Shown: positions 53,806 through 62,514 of the stretch, one piece after another
Layout: the number at the start of each line of letters is the position of its first letter
How positions within the stretch are numbered: position 1 is the first letter of the stretch
Assembly: GCF_004349065.1 (NCBI RefSeq)
Contig: NZ_SMKZ01000020.1
Coordinates: 1 to 64,000 of the forward strand
Length of the DNA stretch: 64,000 bases
Source: Jiangella asiatica
GTDB lineage: Bacteria; Actinomycetota; Actinomycetes; Jiangellales; Jiangellaceae
Direction: 5' to 3'
Translations under genes and position numbers: made by a program
The notes under the pieces: model-generated
What the model was told of the DNA's origin: nothing
The model's database searches: none
The model's input: only the letters and a program-made list of their open reading frames with translations

Positions 53806-54600
53806 TCAGGCCGGGACGCCGCGCAGGTCGAGCGCGTTCTCGACGATGCGCAGCCCGGCCAGCCCAGGCATCTTGCTGATGTGGTCGTCGATGCTGCGGG
53901 CAGCCTGACGCCCGTCCGGGCCGCTCATGAGGTGGTGCAGCACGTGCCTGACCTCGGACTCGGCCATGACCCCGGTGCCGACCGGTCCCCAGAACTTGCG
54001 CAGCGCGAACCGGGCGATCTTCTGCGCCTTCTTGCTGCGCGCCAGCCGGTCCCGCGCCTGCGTGGCGTAGAACGCGACGTGCCGCGCCTCCTGCTTGGCT
54101 ATCCGCTGCAGCAGCTCGGCAAGCACCGGGTGCTTCTCCAGCGCGGCCAGCCGGTTGTACGCGGTGATGGCCGACCACTCGTTGGCCGCGCCCCAGATCA
54201 TGTGCACGGCGACGAAGTCCTGGCCGACGATGTTGGCCAGCATCGACTGCTTGATGGGGTCGAACTTGTCGCGCCAGCCCATCTTGAGCCGGACCGCCTT
54301 GAGGTGGTCGTAGTCGACGCTGAGGCCATGAATGCCGAGGACCTCGGCCAGCGCCTCGCCGTGCCAGAACTCTTCCATGTTCCACATGGTCATGAACGCG
54401 GTGACCTGCGGATCCTTGTGCGACGGCGTGACCAGCATGTCACGCAGGTAGCAGACGGTGTGGTACTCGACGTCGCACATGTAGCGGAGGCTGCGCAACG
54501 TGTCGGGCGGCAGAGGGTTCGTGCGGAACTCGTCCAATGGCAGGTCCTGCCACTTCACTGCCGCTGAGGTCCGGGTGTATTCGCGGATGTCAAATGCCAT
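53806..54600 (-). CDS. Ferritin-like diiron protein, acyl-ACP desaturase-type
   Basis: 264 aa from ATG 54600. Helical bundle with two carboxylate/His pairs: NMEEFWHGEAL (E-E-x-x-H) and AKQEARHVAFY (E-x-R-H), plus earlier CDVEYHTVCYLRDML. These fit the soluble diiron desaturase/ferritin-like superfamily, as in mycobacterial DesA proteins. No signal peptide or membrane helix. The C-terminal SIDDHISKMPGLAGLRI stretch is typical of actinobacterial members. Role in lipid modification is a family-level guess. Confidence 0.82.
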   Translation of the reverse strand: MAFDIREYTRTSAAVKWQDLPLDEFRTNPLPPDTLRSLRYMCDVEYHTVCYLRDMLVTPSHKDPQVTAFMTMWNMEEFWHGEALAEVLGIHGLSVDYDHLKAVRLKMGWRDKFDPIKQSMLANIVGQDFVAVHMIWGAANEWSAITAYNRLAALEKHPVLAELLQRIAKQEARHVAFYATQARDRLARSKKAQKIARFALRKFWGPVGTGVMAESEVRHVLHHLMSGPDGRQAARSIDDHISKMPGLAGLRIVENALDLRGVPA

Positions 54601-54890
54601 AGCGTTTCGAGGCGGCGCCATTTTCAGGCCCTATCGCCCCGTACCCTCCCATGCGACGCCACCAAAACGAAGGCTCATTCTTTATGGAACGAGTATGCCG
54701 TTACCTGACCACCCAGGGCAATATGCCGTGGATCACGCTTGTCGGCCGGCAGGCAGATTTCGCTACCGGAACGGGCCGGAAACCGATCCGACCGCCGTCC
54801 ACCTGCGGGATCGCCGCCCTCGCCGGCCCTCGGTCACGGCGGTACGACCCCAACGGCGGGCCGTGACCCGAGCACGCCATGATGGTCACC

Positions 54891-56297
54891 ATGAGCGACG
54901 AGGAGTACCGGATCGAACACGACACCATGGGCGAGGTACGGGTCCCCGCGGCGGCGAAGTACCGCGCTCAGACCCAGCGGGCGGTGGAGAACTTCCCGGT
55001 CTCCGGCACGCGCATCGAGCGCTCGCTCATCCACGCGCTGGCCACCATCAAGGGCGCGGCCGCGCGGGTCAACGCCGACCTCGGAGTGCTCGACGCCGAC
55101 CTGGCGAAGGCCATTCACGAGGCCGCCGCCGAGGTCGCCCGGGGCGACTTCGACGAGGACTTCCCGATCGACGTGTTCCAGACCGGCTCGGGCACGTCGA
55201 GCAACATGAACACCAACGAGGTCATCGCGACCCTGGCCACCACCCGGCTCGGGCAGCCGGTGCACCCCAACGACCACGTCAACGCCTCACAGTCGAGCAA
55301 CGACGTGTTCCCCACGGCCATCCACGTCGCCGCCACGGGCGCCGTCGTCACCGACCTCGTCCCGGCGCTGCAGCACCTCGAGCGCGGCCTGGCGCGCAAG
55401 TCCGCCGAGTTCGCCGGCATCGTCAAGAGCGGCCGCACGCACCTCATGGACGCCACCCCGGTCACCCTCGGCCAGGAGTTCGGTGGCTACGCCGCGCAGG
55501 TCGCCTACGGCGTCGAGCGCCTGCAGGCGACGCTGCCGCGAGTGGCCGAGGTCCCGCTGGGCGGCACCGCGGTCGGCACCGGCATCAACACCCCGCCCGG
55601 GTTCGCCGCCGCCGTCATCGAACGCATCGCCGCCGAGACCGGGCTGCCCATCACCGAGGCTCGCAACCACTTCGAGGCGCAGGGCGCCCGCGACGGGCTG
55701 GTCGAGCTCTCCGGCCAGCTGCGCACCATCGCCGTCTCGCTGTACAAGGTCTCCAACGACGTGCGCTGGATGGGCTCCGGCCCGCGCGCCGGCCTGGCCG
55801 AGATCGCTCTGCCCGACCTGCAGCCCGGGTCGTCGATCATGCCCGGCAAGGTCAACCCGGTCATCCCGGAGGCGCTGTGCATGGTGTGCGCCCAGGTGGT
55901 CGGTAACGACGCCGCGGTGGCGTTCGCCGGCGCGGCCGGCAACTTCGAGCTGAACGTGATGCTGCCGGTCATCGCCCGCAATGTGCTGGAGTCGGTCCGG
56001 CTGCTGTCGAACATCGCTCGACTGTTCGCCGACCGGTGCGTCGCGGGCATCGAGGCCAACGAGGACCGCGCCCGCGAGTACGCCGAGTCGTCGCCGTCCA
56101 TCGTCACGCCGCTCAACCGCTACATCGGCTACGAGGAGGCGGCCAAGGTCGCCAAGCAGGCGCTGGCGGAGCGGAAGACCATCCGGCAGGTGGTCATCGA
56201 GCGCGGCTACGTCGACAAGGGCCAACTCACCGAGGAGCAACTCGACGACGCCCTCGACGTGCTGAGCATGACCCGCCCGCCCGCCTCTCCGAGTTGA
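54891..56297 (+). CDS. fumC: Class II fumarate hydratase
   Basis: 468 aa from ATG 54891 ([16 protein letters not shown]); ATG 54879 is a possible alternative. TCA-cycle enzyme interconverting fumarate and malate. Family landmarks: [51 protein letters not shown] and the signature [11 protein letters not shown] with the catalytic Ser loop. Works downstream of the succinate dehydrogenase at 9-12.7 kb. Confidence 0.95.
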   Translation: MSDEEYRIEHDTMGEVRVPAAAKYRAQTQRAVENFPVSGTRIERSLIHALATIKGAAARVNADLGVLDADLAKAIHEAAAEVARGDFDEDFPIDVFQTGSGTSSNMNTNEVIATLATTRLGQPVHPNDHVNASQSSNDVFPTAIHVAATGAVVTDLVPALQHLERGLARKSAEFAGIVKSGRTHLMDATPVTLGQEFGGYAAQVAYGVERLQATLPRVAEVPLGGTAVGTGINTPPGFAAAVIERIAAETGLPITEARNHFEAQGARDGLVELSGQLRTIAVSLYKVSNDVRWMGSGPRAGLAEIALPDLQPGSSIMPGKVNPVIPEALCMVCAQVVGNDAAVAFAGAAGNFELNVMLPVIARNVLESVRLLSNIARLFADRCVAGIEANEDRAREYAESSPSIVTPLNRYIGYEEAAKVAKQALAERKTIRQVVIERGYVDKGQLTEEQLDDALDVLSMTRPPASPS

Positions 56298-56353
56298 TCA
56301 TGGAGTAGGTCGCCTTCCCGGTCGCCGGGAGCATGATCTACGCCATGATCAAC
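56293..56353 (+). terminator. Inverted repeat after fumC
   Basis: Arms 56293-56308 and 56338-56353 match at 15 of 16 positions (GTTGATCATGG core) and enclose an inner hairpin TCCCGG-TCG-CCGGGA. It lies just after the fumC stop and shares the TGATCATGG motif with repeat family B. Confidence 0.55.
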
Positions 56354-56389
56354 CCGGGGGCGCCAGGGAGGCAGCGAGGCCCCGGGCCA

Positions 56390-57082
56390 TCAGTACCAGC
56401 CCGTGGCCTCGGAGTGTGCCCAGGCCTCGCACGGGGTGCCGTAGCGGTCCTCGATGTACCAGAGTCCCCACTCGATCTGGGTGACCGGGTTGGATCGGTA
56501 GTCGTCACCGAACCGGGACATCTTGCTGGCCGGCAGCGACTGCGGGATGCCGTAGGCGCCCGACGACGGGTTCTCCGCGGTGTGCCGCCAGTTGGACTCG
56601 CGGATCCAGAGGCTGTCTAGGCACGAGAACTGGTCGTCACCCCAGCCGTAGTCGGCCATGAGGGTACGGGCCGCGGACTTCGGATCATCGATGGCCCGTT
56701 CCAACGACCGGGCCGCTTCCTCGGCGGCCGCCTGCCGCTCGGCCTCCGCACGAGCGGCCGCCTCGGCCTCGGCGCGAGCCCGCGCCTCGGCTTCCGCCTT
56801 GGCCTTGGCTTCGGCCTCCGCCTTGGCCCGGGCCGCTTCCTCCGCCGCCACCTGGGCCTCGGCGGCGTCGGCGAGCTGCTGCTCGATGGAGGGCTGCTCG
56901 GTGGCCTGGGCCTTGGGCCCCACCTGTGGGAGTGCCGCCCCGGCTTCGACGCTCGCGACCGTGCCGCGAGGTCCTGCCGAGTCGACGAGCCACCCTGTGA
57001 CGAGGGTGGCGAGAACGATGATCGATGCGATGAATCCGAGCCCTAGACCGAGCCGGCGCAGGTGGCTGCGTCTTCGATGCAC
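56390..57082 (-). CDS. Secreted lysozyme-like transglycosylase with Ala/Glu coiled coil
   Basis: 230 aa from GTG 57082. Signal/anchor helix (LGLGLGFIASIIVLATLVTGWL), then a highly regular Ala/Glu/Lys/Arg helix of about 65 residues (~75-140, KAEAEAKAKAEAEARARAEA), then a C-terminal lysozyme-fold SLT-type domain with catalytic Glu162 in LWIRESNWRHTA, SSGAYGIPQSLPASKM and PVTQIEWGLWYIEDRYGTPC. Such proteins cleave peptidoglycan glycan strands at the cell surface. Neighbour of phoH and fumC as in other Actinobacteria. Confidence 0.9.
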   Translation of the reverse strand: MHRRRSHLRRLGLGLGFIASIIVLATLVTGWLVDSAGPRGTVASVEAGAALPQVGPKAQATEQPSIEQQLADAAEAQVAAEEAARAKAEAEAKAKAEAEARARAEAEAAARAEAERQAAAEEAARSLERAIDDPKSAARTLMADYGWGDDQFSCLDSLWIRESNWRHTAENPSSGAYGIPQSLPASKMSRFGDDYRSNPVTQIEWGLWYIEDRYGTPCEAWAHSEATGWY

Positions 57083-57338
57083 GAGGTGAGAACCTTTCCT
57101 GTTGGGCCCCACCACACTGCAATGAAATCGTGACCTATGCCAACCCGACGGCGTGTGACGTCGCCCACCGCGAAAGCCGCGAACCACCGTCAACCGGACG
57201 GCGACAGCGAGCCTGACGCCAACCTCAACCGGCTCGGAAACCGCCTCGCACCAGGGAACTCCCGCTTCTCCAGTTGCCTCGATCGTCGGGCCCGGTGAAG
57301 CGGGAGCACCCATCCTTCACGTGTCATTCAGTGAGAGG

Positions 57339-58676
57339 TCAGCCGGGCATCCGCTCCAGCATCTCGGTGACGAGCGCGGCGATCGGCGACCGCTCGGACC
57401 GAGTGAGGGTCACGTGGGCGAACAGCGGGTGGCCCTTGAGCTTCTCCGCGACCGCGACGACACCGTCGTGCCGGCCGACGCGGAGGTTGTCGCGCTGGCC
57501 GACGTCGTGGGTCAGCACCACCCGCGAGTTGCTGCCCACCCGCGACAGCACCGTGAGCAGGACGTTGCGCTCCAGCGACTGCGCCTCGTCGACGACGACG
57601 AAGGAGTCGTGCAGCGACCGGCCACGGATGTGGGTCAGCGGCAGCACCTCGAGCATGCCGCGGGCGACCACCTCGTCGATGACGTCCTGCGTGGTCAGGG
57701 CGCCGAGGGTGTCGAAGACCGCCTGTGCCCAGGGGTTCATCTTCTCCGACTCGTTGCCGGGCAGGTACCCGAGGTCCTGGCCGCCGACGGCGTACAGCGG
57801 CCGGAACACGACCACCTTCTTGTGCACGCGGCGCTCCATAACCGCCTCCAGTCCCGCGCACAACGCCAACGCCGACTTGCCGGTGCCAGCCCGGCCGCCC
57901 AGCGAGACGATGCCGACCTCGTCGTCGAGCAGCAGGTCCAGCGCGATGCGCTGCTCGGCGGAGCGGCCGTGCAGCCCGAACGCCTCGCGGTCGCCGCGGA
58001 CCAGGCGGACGCGCTTGTCCGCGGTCATCCGGCCCAGGCCGCTGCCGCGTTCGCTGTGCAACACCAGGCCGGTGTGGCACGGCAGTTCGCGGGCCTGCTC
58101 GAGGTCGGCGTAACCGGACTCGTACAGCTCGTCCAGCACGCCACCGGGGACCTCCAGCTCGGCCATCCCGGTCCAGCCGGACTCGATGACGGTCTCCGCG
58201 CGGTACTCCTCCGCGTGCAAGCCCACCGAGGAGGCCTTGACCCGCATCGGCAGGTCCTTCGAGACGAGGGTGACGTCGGCGCCGTCGGCGGCCAGGTTGC
58301 GGGCCACGGCGAGGATGCGGGAGTCGTTGTCGCCCAGGCGAAAGCCTGCTGGCAGCACCTCCGGATCGGTGTGGTTGAGCTCGACACGGACCGTCCCGTC
58401 ATCGCCTACCGGCAATGGAACATCGAGGCGACCGTGCTCGACGCGCAGCTCGTCGAGCAGGCGCAACGCGGCACGGGCGAAGTACCCGAGCTCTGGGTGA
58501 TGCCGCTTGGCCTCGAGTTCGGTGATCACCACGATCGGCAGGACGACCTCGTGCTCGGCGAAGCGGAGGATCGCGTACGGGTCGGCCAGCAACACGCTCG
58601 TATCGAGCACGTAGGTGCGGCGGGCCGGCTCAGGCCGGGTGGTGCGACGACGGGTCTGGTTCCTGGAAGAGGCCAC
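57339..58676 (-). CDS. PIN domain-PhoH family ATPase (PhoH2)
   Basis: 445 aa from GTG 58676, six bases after GGGAG. N-terminal PIN nuclease domain ([49 protein letters not shown]) fused to a C-terminal PhoH ATPase domain with P-loop [12 protein letters not shown], Walker [12 protein letters not shown] and the Arg-containing [20 protein letters not shown]. PhoH2 proteins in mycobacteria are RNA helicase/ribonucleases. A hairpin (58816-58836) lies 140 bp upstream, possibly in the 5' leader. Confidence 0.93.
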   Translation of the reverse strand: MASSRNQTRRRTTRPEPARRTYVLDTSVLLADPYAILRFAEHEVVLPIVVITELEAKRHHPELGYFARAALRLLDELRVEHGRLDVPLPVGDDGTVRVELNHTDPEVLPAGFRLGDNDSRILAVARNLAADGADVTLVSKDLPMRVKASSVGLHAEEYRAETVIESGWTGMAELEVPGGVLDELYESGYADLEQARELPCHTGLVLHSERGSGLGRMTADKRVRLVRGDREAFGLHGRSAEQRIALDLLLDDEVGIVSLGGRAGTGKSALALCAGLEAVMERRVHKKVVVFRPLYAVGGQDLGYLPGNESEKMNPWAQAVFDTLGALTTQDVIDEVVARGMLEVLPLTHIRGRSLHDSFVVVDEAQSLERNVLLTVLSRVGSNSRVVLTHDVGQRDNLRVGRHDGVVAVAEKLKGHPLFAHVTLTRSERSPIAALVTEMLERMPG

Positions 58677-59060
58677 GTCCGTCTCCCTCACGCCTGAGTG
58701 CACCCTGACGGCTCAGGCGTCTGTGTCGCGCGGAGTGCCGGGACCGAGCCCACTGGGCCGGGTGCCGGCCCTCCGTTCGCGCCTAGGTATCAGCACGTAG
58801 GACGGGCCTCCCGGACGGTCGGCTACTCACCGACCGCCGAGACCAAGATTAGCGCCGCGCCCTTCACCCGCGATAGGACACGCCTTGACCGTGACGTGAA
58901 CGATGTGTTTCACGCGCGCCACCGCGCGTAAACGATCACGCCGGAGGAGCGACCGTCCGCACCTCCGGCGTTGCACGAGACCGAGACGACGTGGCGTCGC
59001 GGTCCGGCAGACAGCCCGACCAGCAGACCCACCTGGCGTGCCTGAGTTGACGCTGACCAG
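58677..59060. other. Intergenic region between phoH2 and DUF574 methyltransferase
   Basis: 384 bp. Holds the phoH2 upstream region, including the hairpin CGGTCGG-CTACTCA-CCGACCG, and a terminator-like hairpin for the methyltransferase gene at 58938-58971. Short plus-strand frames have no ribosome site and are not called. Confidence 0.5.
58938..58971 (-). terminator. Terminator-like hairpin after DUF574 methyltransferase gene
   Basis: Perfect 10-bp arms ACGCCGGAGG (58938-58947) and CCTCCGGCGT (58962-58971), 14-nt loop, 90 bp after the methyltransferase stop on the minus strand. No U-tract. Confidence 0.5.
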
Positions 59061-59891
59061 TCAGCGCTTGACCCCGATACCGCCCGCGATGCACTGCTGA
59101 GCCTGGTTCAACTCCTTGAGCTGCGGGCCGTCCGGCCACCACTTCGCACACAGCGTGACACCGGGCTCCACCAACTCCAGCCCATCGAAGAGCTCCTCGA
59201 TCTCGCCCTTCGTCCGGAACGTCCCGGAGCCCATCGGGCTGGCGCGGAAGTGCTCCTCCATGTGCCGCGCGACCTCGGTGTACTCGTTCTCCGGGTCCAG
59301 GAAGTGCGAGATCGCCACGTACGAGCCCGGCGCCAGCGCGTCGATGAACGACTTCATGATCTGCACTGGACCCCCCTTCGGGCCTTCGAAATGGTGCAGC
59401 GTGCCCATCTGGAGGAACGCGACCGGCTCGGAGAGGTCGAGGTGCTTGCGCACCACCGGGTTCTCCATGACGCTCTGGGGGTCGAAGATGTCCGCCGACA
59501 CGAAGTGGGTGTACTCGTTCTCCTCGAGCAGCGCTCGACCGTGTGCCAACACCACTGGGTCATTGTCGATGTAGACGACTCGCGCCTCCGGGTGGAACCG
59601 CTGGACGACCTGGTGGACGTTTTCCGCCGTCGGCAAGCCCGACCCGCAGTCGAGGAACTGCCTGATGTTCGTCTGCGCCGCCAGGAAGCGGCACGCCCGG
59701 ATGAGGAAGTTACGGTTCTCCACCGCGAGGTCGTTCACCTCGGGCGCGGCCGCCGCCACTCGACGCAACACCTCGCGGTCGATCTCATAGTTGTCGTTAC
59801 CGCCGAGGGCAGCGTCGTACACGCGAGCGATACTCGCGCGGCTCGGATCCACACCGACGGGCACGCGGCCGGTTTGAGGAGCACCAGGCAT
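59061..59891 (-). CDS. SAM-dependent methyltransferase, DUF574 family
   Basis: 276 aa, ATG 59891 with AAGGA seven bases upstream. DUF574 (Methyltransf_19) hallmarks: VDPSRASIARVYDAALGGND at the N-terminus, NRNFLIRACRFLA, motif I QFLDCGSGLPTAENVHQV and VVYIDNDPVVLAHGR. In Streptomyces these genes recur in WhiJ/BldB-type clusters with an XRE regulator and DUF397 proteins, as here. The target molecule is unknown. Divergent from the XRE gene with a 231-bp shared control region. Confidence 0.93.
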   Translation of the reverse strand: MPGAPQTGRVPVGVDPSRASIARVYDAALGGNDNYEIDREVLRRVAAAAPEVNDLAVENRNFLIRACRFLAAQTNIRQFLDCGSGLPTAENVHQVVQRFHPEARVVYIDNDPVVLAHGRALLEENEYTHFVSADIFDPQSVMENPVVRKHLDLSEPVAFLQMGTLHHFEGPKGGPVQIMKSFIDALAPGSYVAISHFLDPENEYTEVARHMEEHFRASPMGSGTFRTKGEIEELFDGLELVEPGVTLCAKWWPDGPQLKELNQAQQCIAGGIGVKR

Positions 59892-60122
59892 TGATCAATC
59901 CTTGCTGTAGACCCAGCAGTTCAGTCGCCCATAGCGTAGGTGCAGGTGATCAACTGCGCAACGGTCCGATTCGCCGATCGCGAGGGGATTTTCATCGGCA
60001 TCTACCGTTGGGTCTGGATCATGAAGCGATGGCTCCGTAGGATGATGAGGTCTGCGGCAGGAAGGGCTCGGCCTCATCCGGTCCGAGTCGTCTCACGGGC
60101 GACCAATGAGGAAGGTACGCAG

Positions 60123-61013
60123 ATGACGGGCGGCGACGCAGTGGGCACCAGCCCGCTAGATGCGCGCGGTAGCGCGCCAACAGCACGTCGGATGGTGCTG
60201 GGCGCGCAGCTGCGGCGCCTGCGTGAGGCCGCCGAACTGTCACGCGCCGATGCCGGCTTCACCATCCGCGCCTCCGAATCCAAGATGAGCCGCCTCGAGG
60301 CCGGCAAAGTCGGGTTCAAAGAGCGGGACGTCGCGGATCTGTTGACCACGTACGGCGTCAACGATCCGGCCGAACGTGAGGTGTTCCTCGAGATGGTCAA
60401 GCAATCCAACCAGCAGGGCTGGTGGCATCGCTACAACGACGTGATCCCGGGGTGGTTCAACGACTTCGTCGGGCTCGAGGAGTCAGCCTCCCTCATCCAG
60501 TCGTACGAGCACCAGTTCGTGCCTGGTCTCCTGCAGACGGAGGACTACGCCCGTGCGGTGATGACCCACGGGCGTCCGGAGCACGCCACGGATGAGACCG
60601 AGCAGCGGATCGGCCTGCGACGGCGTCGGCAGCGGATTCTCGCCCGGCCGGGCGCCCCGCGCCTGTGGGTGGTGCTCGATGAGTCGGTGCTGCACCGCCC
60701 GATCGGGGGCCGCAGTGTGCTCAAAGCGCAGATCAGTGCCATGCTCGACGCGACCAGCATGCCGCACATCACCGTGCAGGTCCTGACCCACGACCGCAAC
60801 ACCAACGCGGCCGAAGGTGCCTTCACCATGCTCCGGTTCGCCGAGAAGGATCTCCCCACACTCGTCTACATCGAGCATCTCACCGGGGCGCTCTACCTCG
60901 ATCGACTTGACGAGGTGGAGACCTACGGGCGCGTCCTCGACACCCTCTCGGTCGATGCTGAGACGCCCGAGGACAGCCGGCAGCTCCTGGCGAAGCTCCG
61001 CGCGGACATCTAG
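60123..61013 (+). CDS. XRE-family regulator with DUF5753 domain (WhiJ-like)
   Basis: 296 aa from ATG 60123 with GAGGAAGG seven bases upstream. HTH at ~24-80 (LRRLREAAELSRADAGFTIR, SESKMSRLEAGKVGF), then the DUF5753 effector domain beginning GWWHRYNDVIPGWFNDFVGL with ASLIQSYEHQFVPGLLQTED and later EHLTGALYLDRLDEVETY. WhiJ-type regulators act with DUF397 proteins in development and are proposed to form toxin-antitoxin-like pairs. It lies between the methyltransferase and the DUF397-fusion gene. Confidence 0.93.
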   Translation: MTGGDAVGTSPLDARGSAPTARRMVLGAQLRRLREAAELSRADAGFTIRASESKMSRLEAGKVGFKERDVADLLTTYGVNDPAEREVFLEMVKQSNQQGWWHRYNDVIPGWFNDFVGLEESASLIQSYEHQFVPGLLQTEDYARAVMTHGRPEHATDETEQRIGLRRRRQRILARPGAPRLWVVLDESVLHRPIGGRSVLKAQISAMLDATSMPHITVQVLTHDRNTNAAEGAFTMLRFAEKDLPTLVYIEHLTGALYLDRLDEVETYGRVLDTLSVDAETPEDSRQLLAKLRADI

Positions 61014-61180
61014 CGACGCGCCGGTTGGCCGGCGCACGACATCAGGCCTTTCTCGCCCTCAACCCGGCCTGAGCGCATGGTGATGTGCTGAAGCGTCGGG
61101 CGGCTCGCAACAGTTTCCCGGATCCCCTCGCGCAGGCGTGCCTGGCTGGCGTGCAACAGACACGCCGACACCGATCGGGC

Positions 61181-61237
61181 GTGCAGCTGCACATGCAGAT
61201 GAATCGTGCTAGATTCGTCTGCAACGCGCAGCTGCAC
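61181..61237 (+). promoter_or_regulatory. Palindrome-rich promoter of the DUF397-fusion operon
   Basis: Three nested elements: perfect palindrome GTGCAGCTGCAC (61181-61192); a 30-bp inverted repeat TGCAGATGAATC...GATTCGTCTGCA (61194-61205 and 61212-61223, 11 of 12 paired) whose centre carries the -10 box TAGATT (61210-61215); and a second GCAGCTGC (61228-61235). TGCACA (61188-61193) is the likely -35. The TGCAG half-site recurs throughout, suggesting cooperative binding by the XRE regulator (inference). Confidence 0.65.
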
Positions 61238-61272
61238 GTGTAGACGGGTCGGCACTCTGGAGATGAGGCGGC

Positions 61273-61953
61273 ATGGACAACATCGTCAATGGCATGTCGG
61301 CCTCGGACGTCCCCCACGCCGTGTGGCGCAAGAGCACCCGGAGCGGAGCGCAGGGCAACTGCGTCGAAGTGGCTCCGCTGCCCACCGGCACGATCGCGGT
61401 GCGCAACTCACGCCATCCCGACGGTCCCGCGCTGATCTTCACCCACGACGAGATAGCGGCATTCGTCGACGGCGCGAAGGCTGGCGAGTTCGATCTCCCC
61501 GCCGCACCTGAGGCGTCGCACGAGGCAACACCGGCACCGGGCGAGCCGGCGACCACGGACGATGACGGCACGCCGTCGCGCTACCAGGCGATCGGGAACG
61601 AGCTGCAGAATCTGACTGGGCGGCTGCTCGAGGGCGACAGCGTTCTGGACCGCGAGTCGTCGGAGCGGCTGCTGCGCATCCTCAGTGCTGTCGCCATGCT
61701 CCAGCAAGCGCACCGCGTCGACCGCAACGGCAACTGCACCATCTGCCGTACCAAGGCACGACGATGGCACCGGTCCCGGCACGACGTGTGCTCGGTCTAT
61801 GCCGCACTGAGCATCTACTTGGGCCGGTCGCTGATGGTGCCCGCCACGCCGGACGAGACGGCCGAACAGCTCTGGCCGGCAGCCGGCGCTACCAGCAGCT
61901 CACCGGTGGTCGTCACGCCGCCGCACGGCAGGGGATCCCGGTCCCGGCGATGA
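61273..61953 (+). CDS. DUF397 domain fused to a Cys/His-rich domain
   Basis: 226 aa, well over the 60-80 aa of ordinary DUF397 proteins. Residues ~14-72 are DUF397 (VWRKSTRSGAQGNCVEVAPL, then VRNSRHPDGPALIFTHDEIA). A Pro/Ala/Glu linker leads to a helical domain (~95-205) with a conserved-looking CTICRTKARRWHRSRHDVCS cluster that could bind zinc. Its ATG has GGAG and GAGG upstream. Located directly behind the palindromic promoter and coupled (ATGA) to the next gene. In the family DUF397 partners XRE-DUF5753 proteins. Confidence 0.9.
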   Translation: MDNIVNGMSASDVPHAVWRKSTRSGAQGNCVEVAPLPTGTIAVRNSRHPDGPALIFTHDEIAAFVDGAKAGEFDLPAAPEASHEATPAPGEPATTDDDGTPSRYQAIGNELQNLTGRLLEGDSVLDRESSERLLRILSAVAMLQQAHRVDRNGNCTICRTKARRWHRSRHDVCSVYAALSIYLGRSLMVPATPDETAEQLWPAAGATSSSPVVVTPPHGRGSRSRR

Positions 61954-62222
61954 GTGCCTCGAACGGGCTCCGCGACGTGAACGCGAGTCGTGACGCGAAG
62001 AGGATCACGACACCGAGCTCGCCGCCCGGCCGCGGACTCGTCGACTGGTCGACCGAACGGGTGGACGCGTACGCGGACGAGCTGCTCGCGACCCATCAGC
62101 AGGGCCGGTCGTGGCCGCCGCGCAGCACGCTCACCTGCCGACGGTGTCACGAACCCTGGCCTTGTTCGTCGGTCACCTGGGCCCAGCACCGGGCGGAGCG
62201 TCAGAGCCGGACCAGGCCATGA
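61950..62222 (+). CDS. Small Cys-containing protein of the WhiJ-type locus
   Basis: 90 aa; ATG overlaps the DUF397-fusion stop (61950-61953). Its middle WSTERVDAYADELLATHQQG is a helix, and the C-terminus STLTCRRCHEPWPCSSVTWA has a C-x-x-C...C pattern typical of a short zinc site. I recognise no named family, but the 4-bp couplings at both ends strongly support translation. Confidence 0.7.
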   Translation: MSASNGLRDVNASRDAKRITTPSSPPGRGLVDWSTERVDAYADELLATHQQGRSWPPRSTLTCRRCHEPWPCSSVTWAQHRAERQSRTRP

Positions 62223-62443
62223 GCACCACGGGGAAAGAGACACCGGAGCAGCGCTGGGCGCCGGCGTACCGCGCTCACTGTCCGACCTGCCGCGAATCGG
62301 GGCGCGAGTTCTCGTCCTACGGGAACGCGGAAGAGGCGGCGCGGGGCCATGCCGGCAAGCACACCCACACGACGTACGTCGTCGACCAGTACGGCATCCG
62401 GATCATCGGATCGTTCCAGCGGCCGGGCGAACTCCAGGTGTGA
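62219..62443 (+). CDS. Small CPxC protein at the end of the WhiJ-type operon
   Basis: 74 aa; ATG overlaps the preceding stop by 4 bp. RAHCPTCRESGREFSSYGNA with C-P-x-C, followed by EEAARGHAGKHTHTTYVVDQ, so two Cys and two His could form a treble-clef or knuckle zinc site. Ends IIGSFQRPGELQV. No family recognised. Third member of the operon behind the palindromic promoter. Confidence 0.7.
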   Translation: MSTTGKETPEQRWAPAYRAHCPTCRESGREFSSYGNAEEAARGHAGKHTHTTYVVDQYGIRIIGSFQRPGELQV

Positions 62444-62514
62444 CGCCACACATGGAGCCGCGGCGACGCTGACCGGGCGGGCCGCTACCAAGCCCGCCCG
62501 CGCGGACGGCGTGC

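Noticed and set aside
54651-54866. 71-codon frame before fumC
   Set aside because: No ribosome site or domain; more likely fumC upstream sequence.
58698-58931. 77-codon plus-strand frame upstream of phoH2
   Set aside because: Overlaps the phoH2 leader hairpin and has no coding features.
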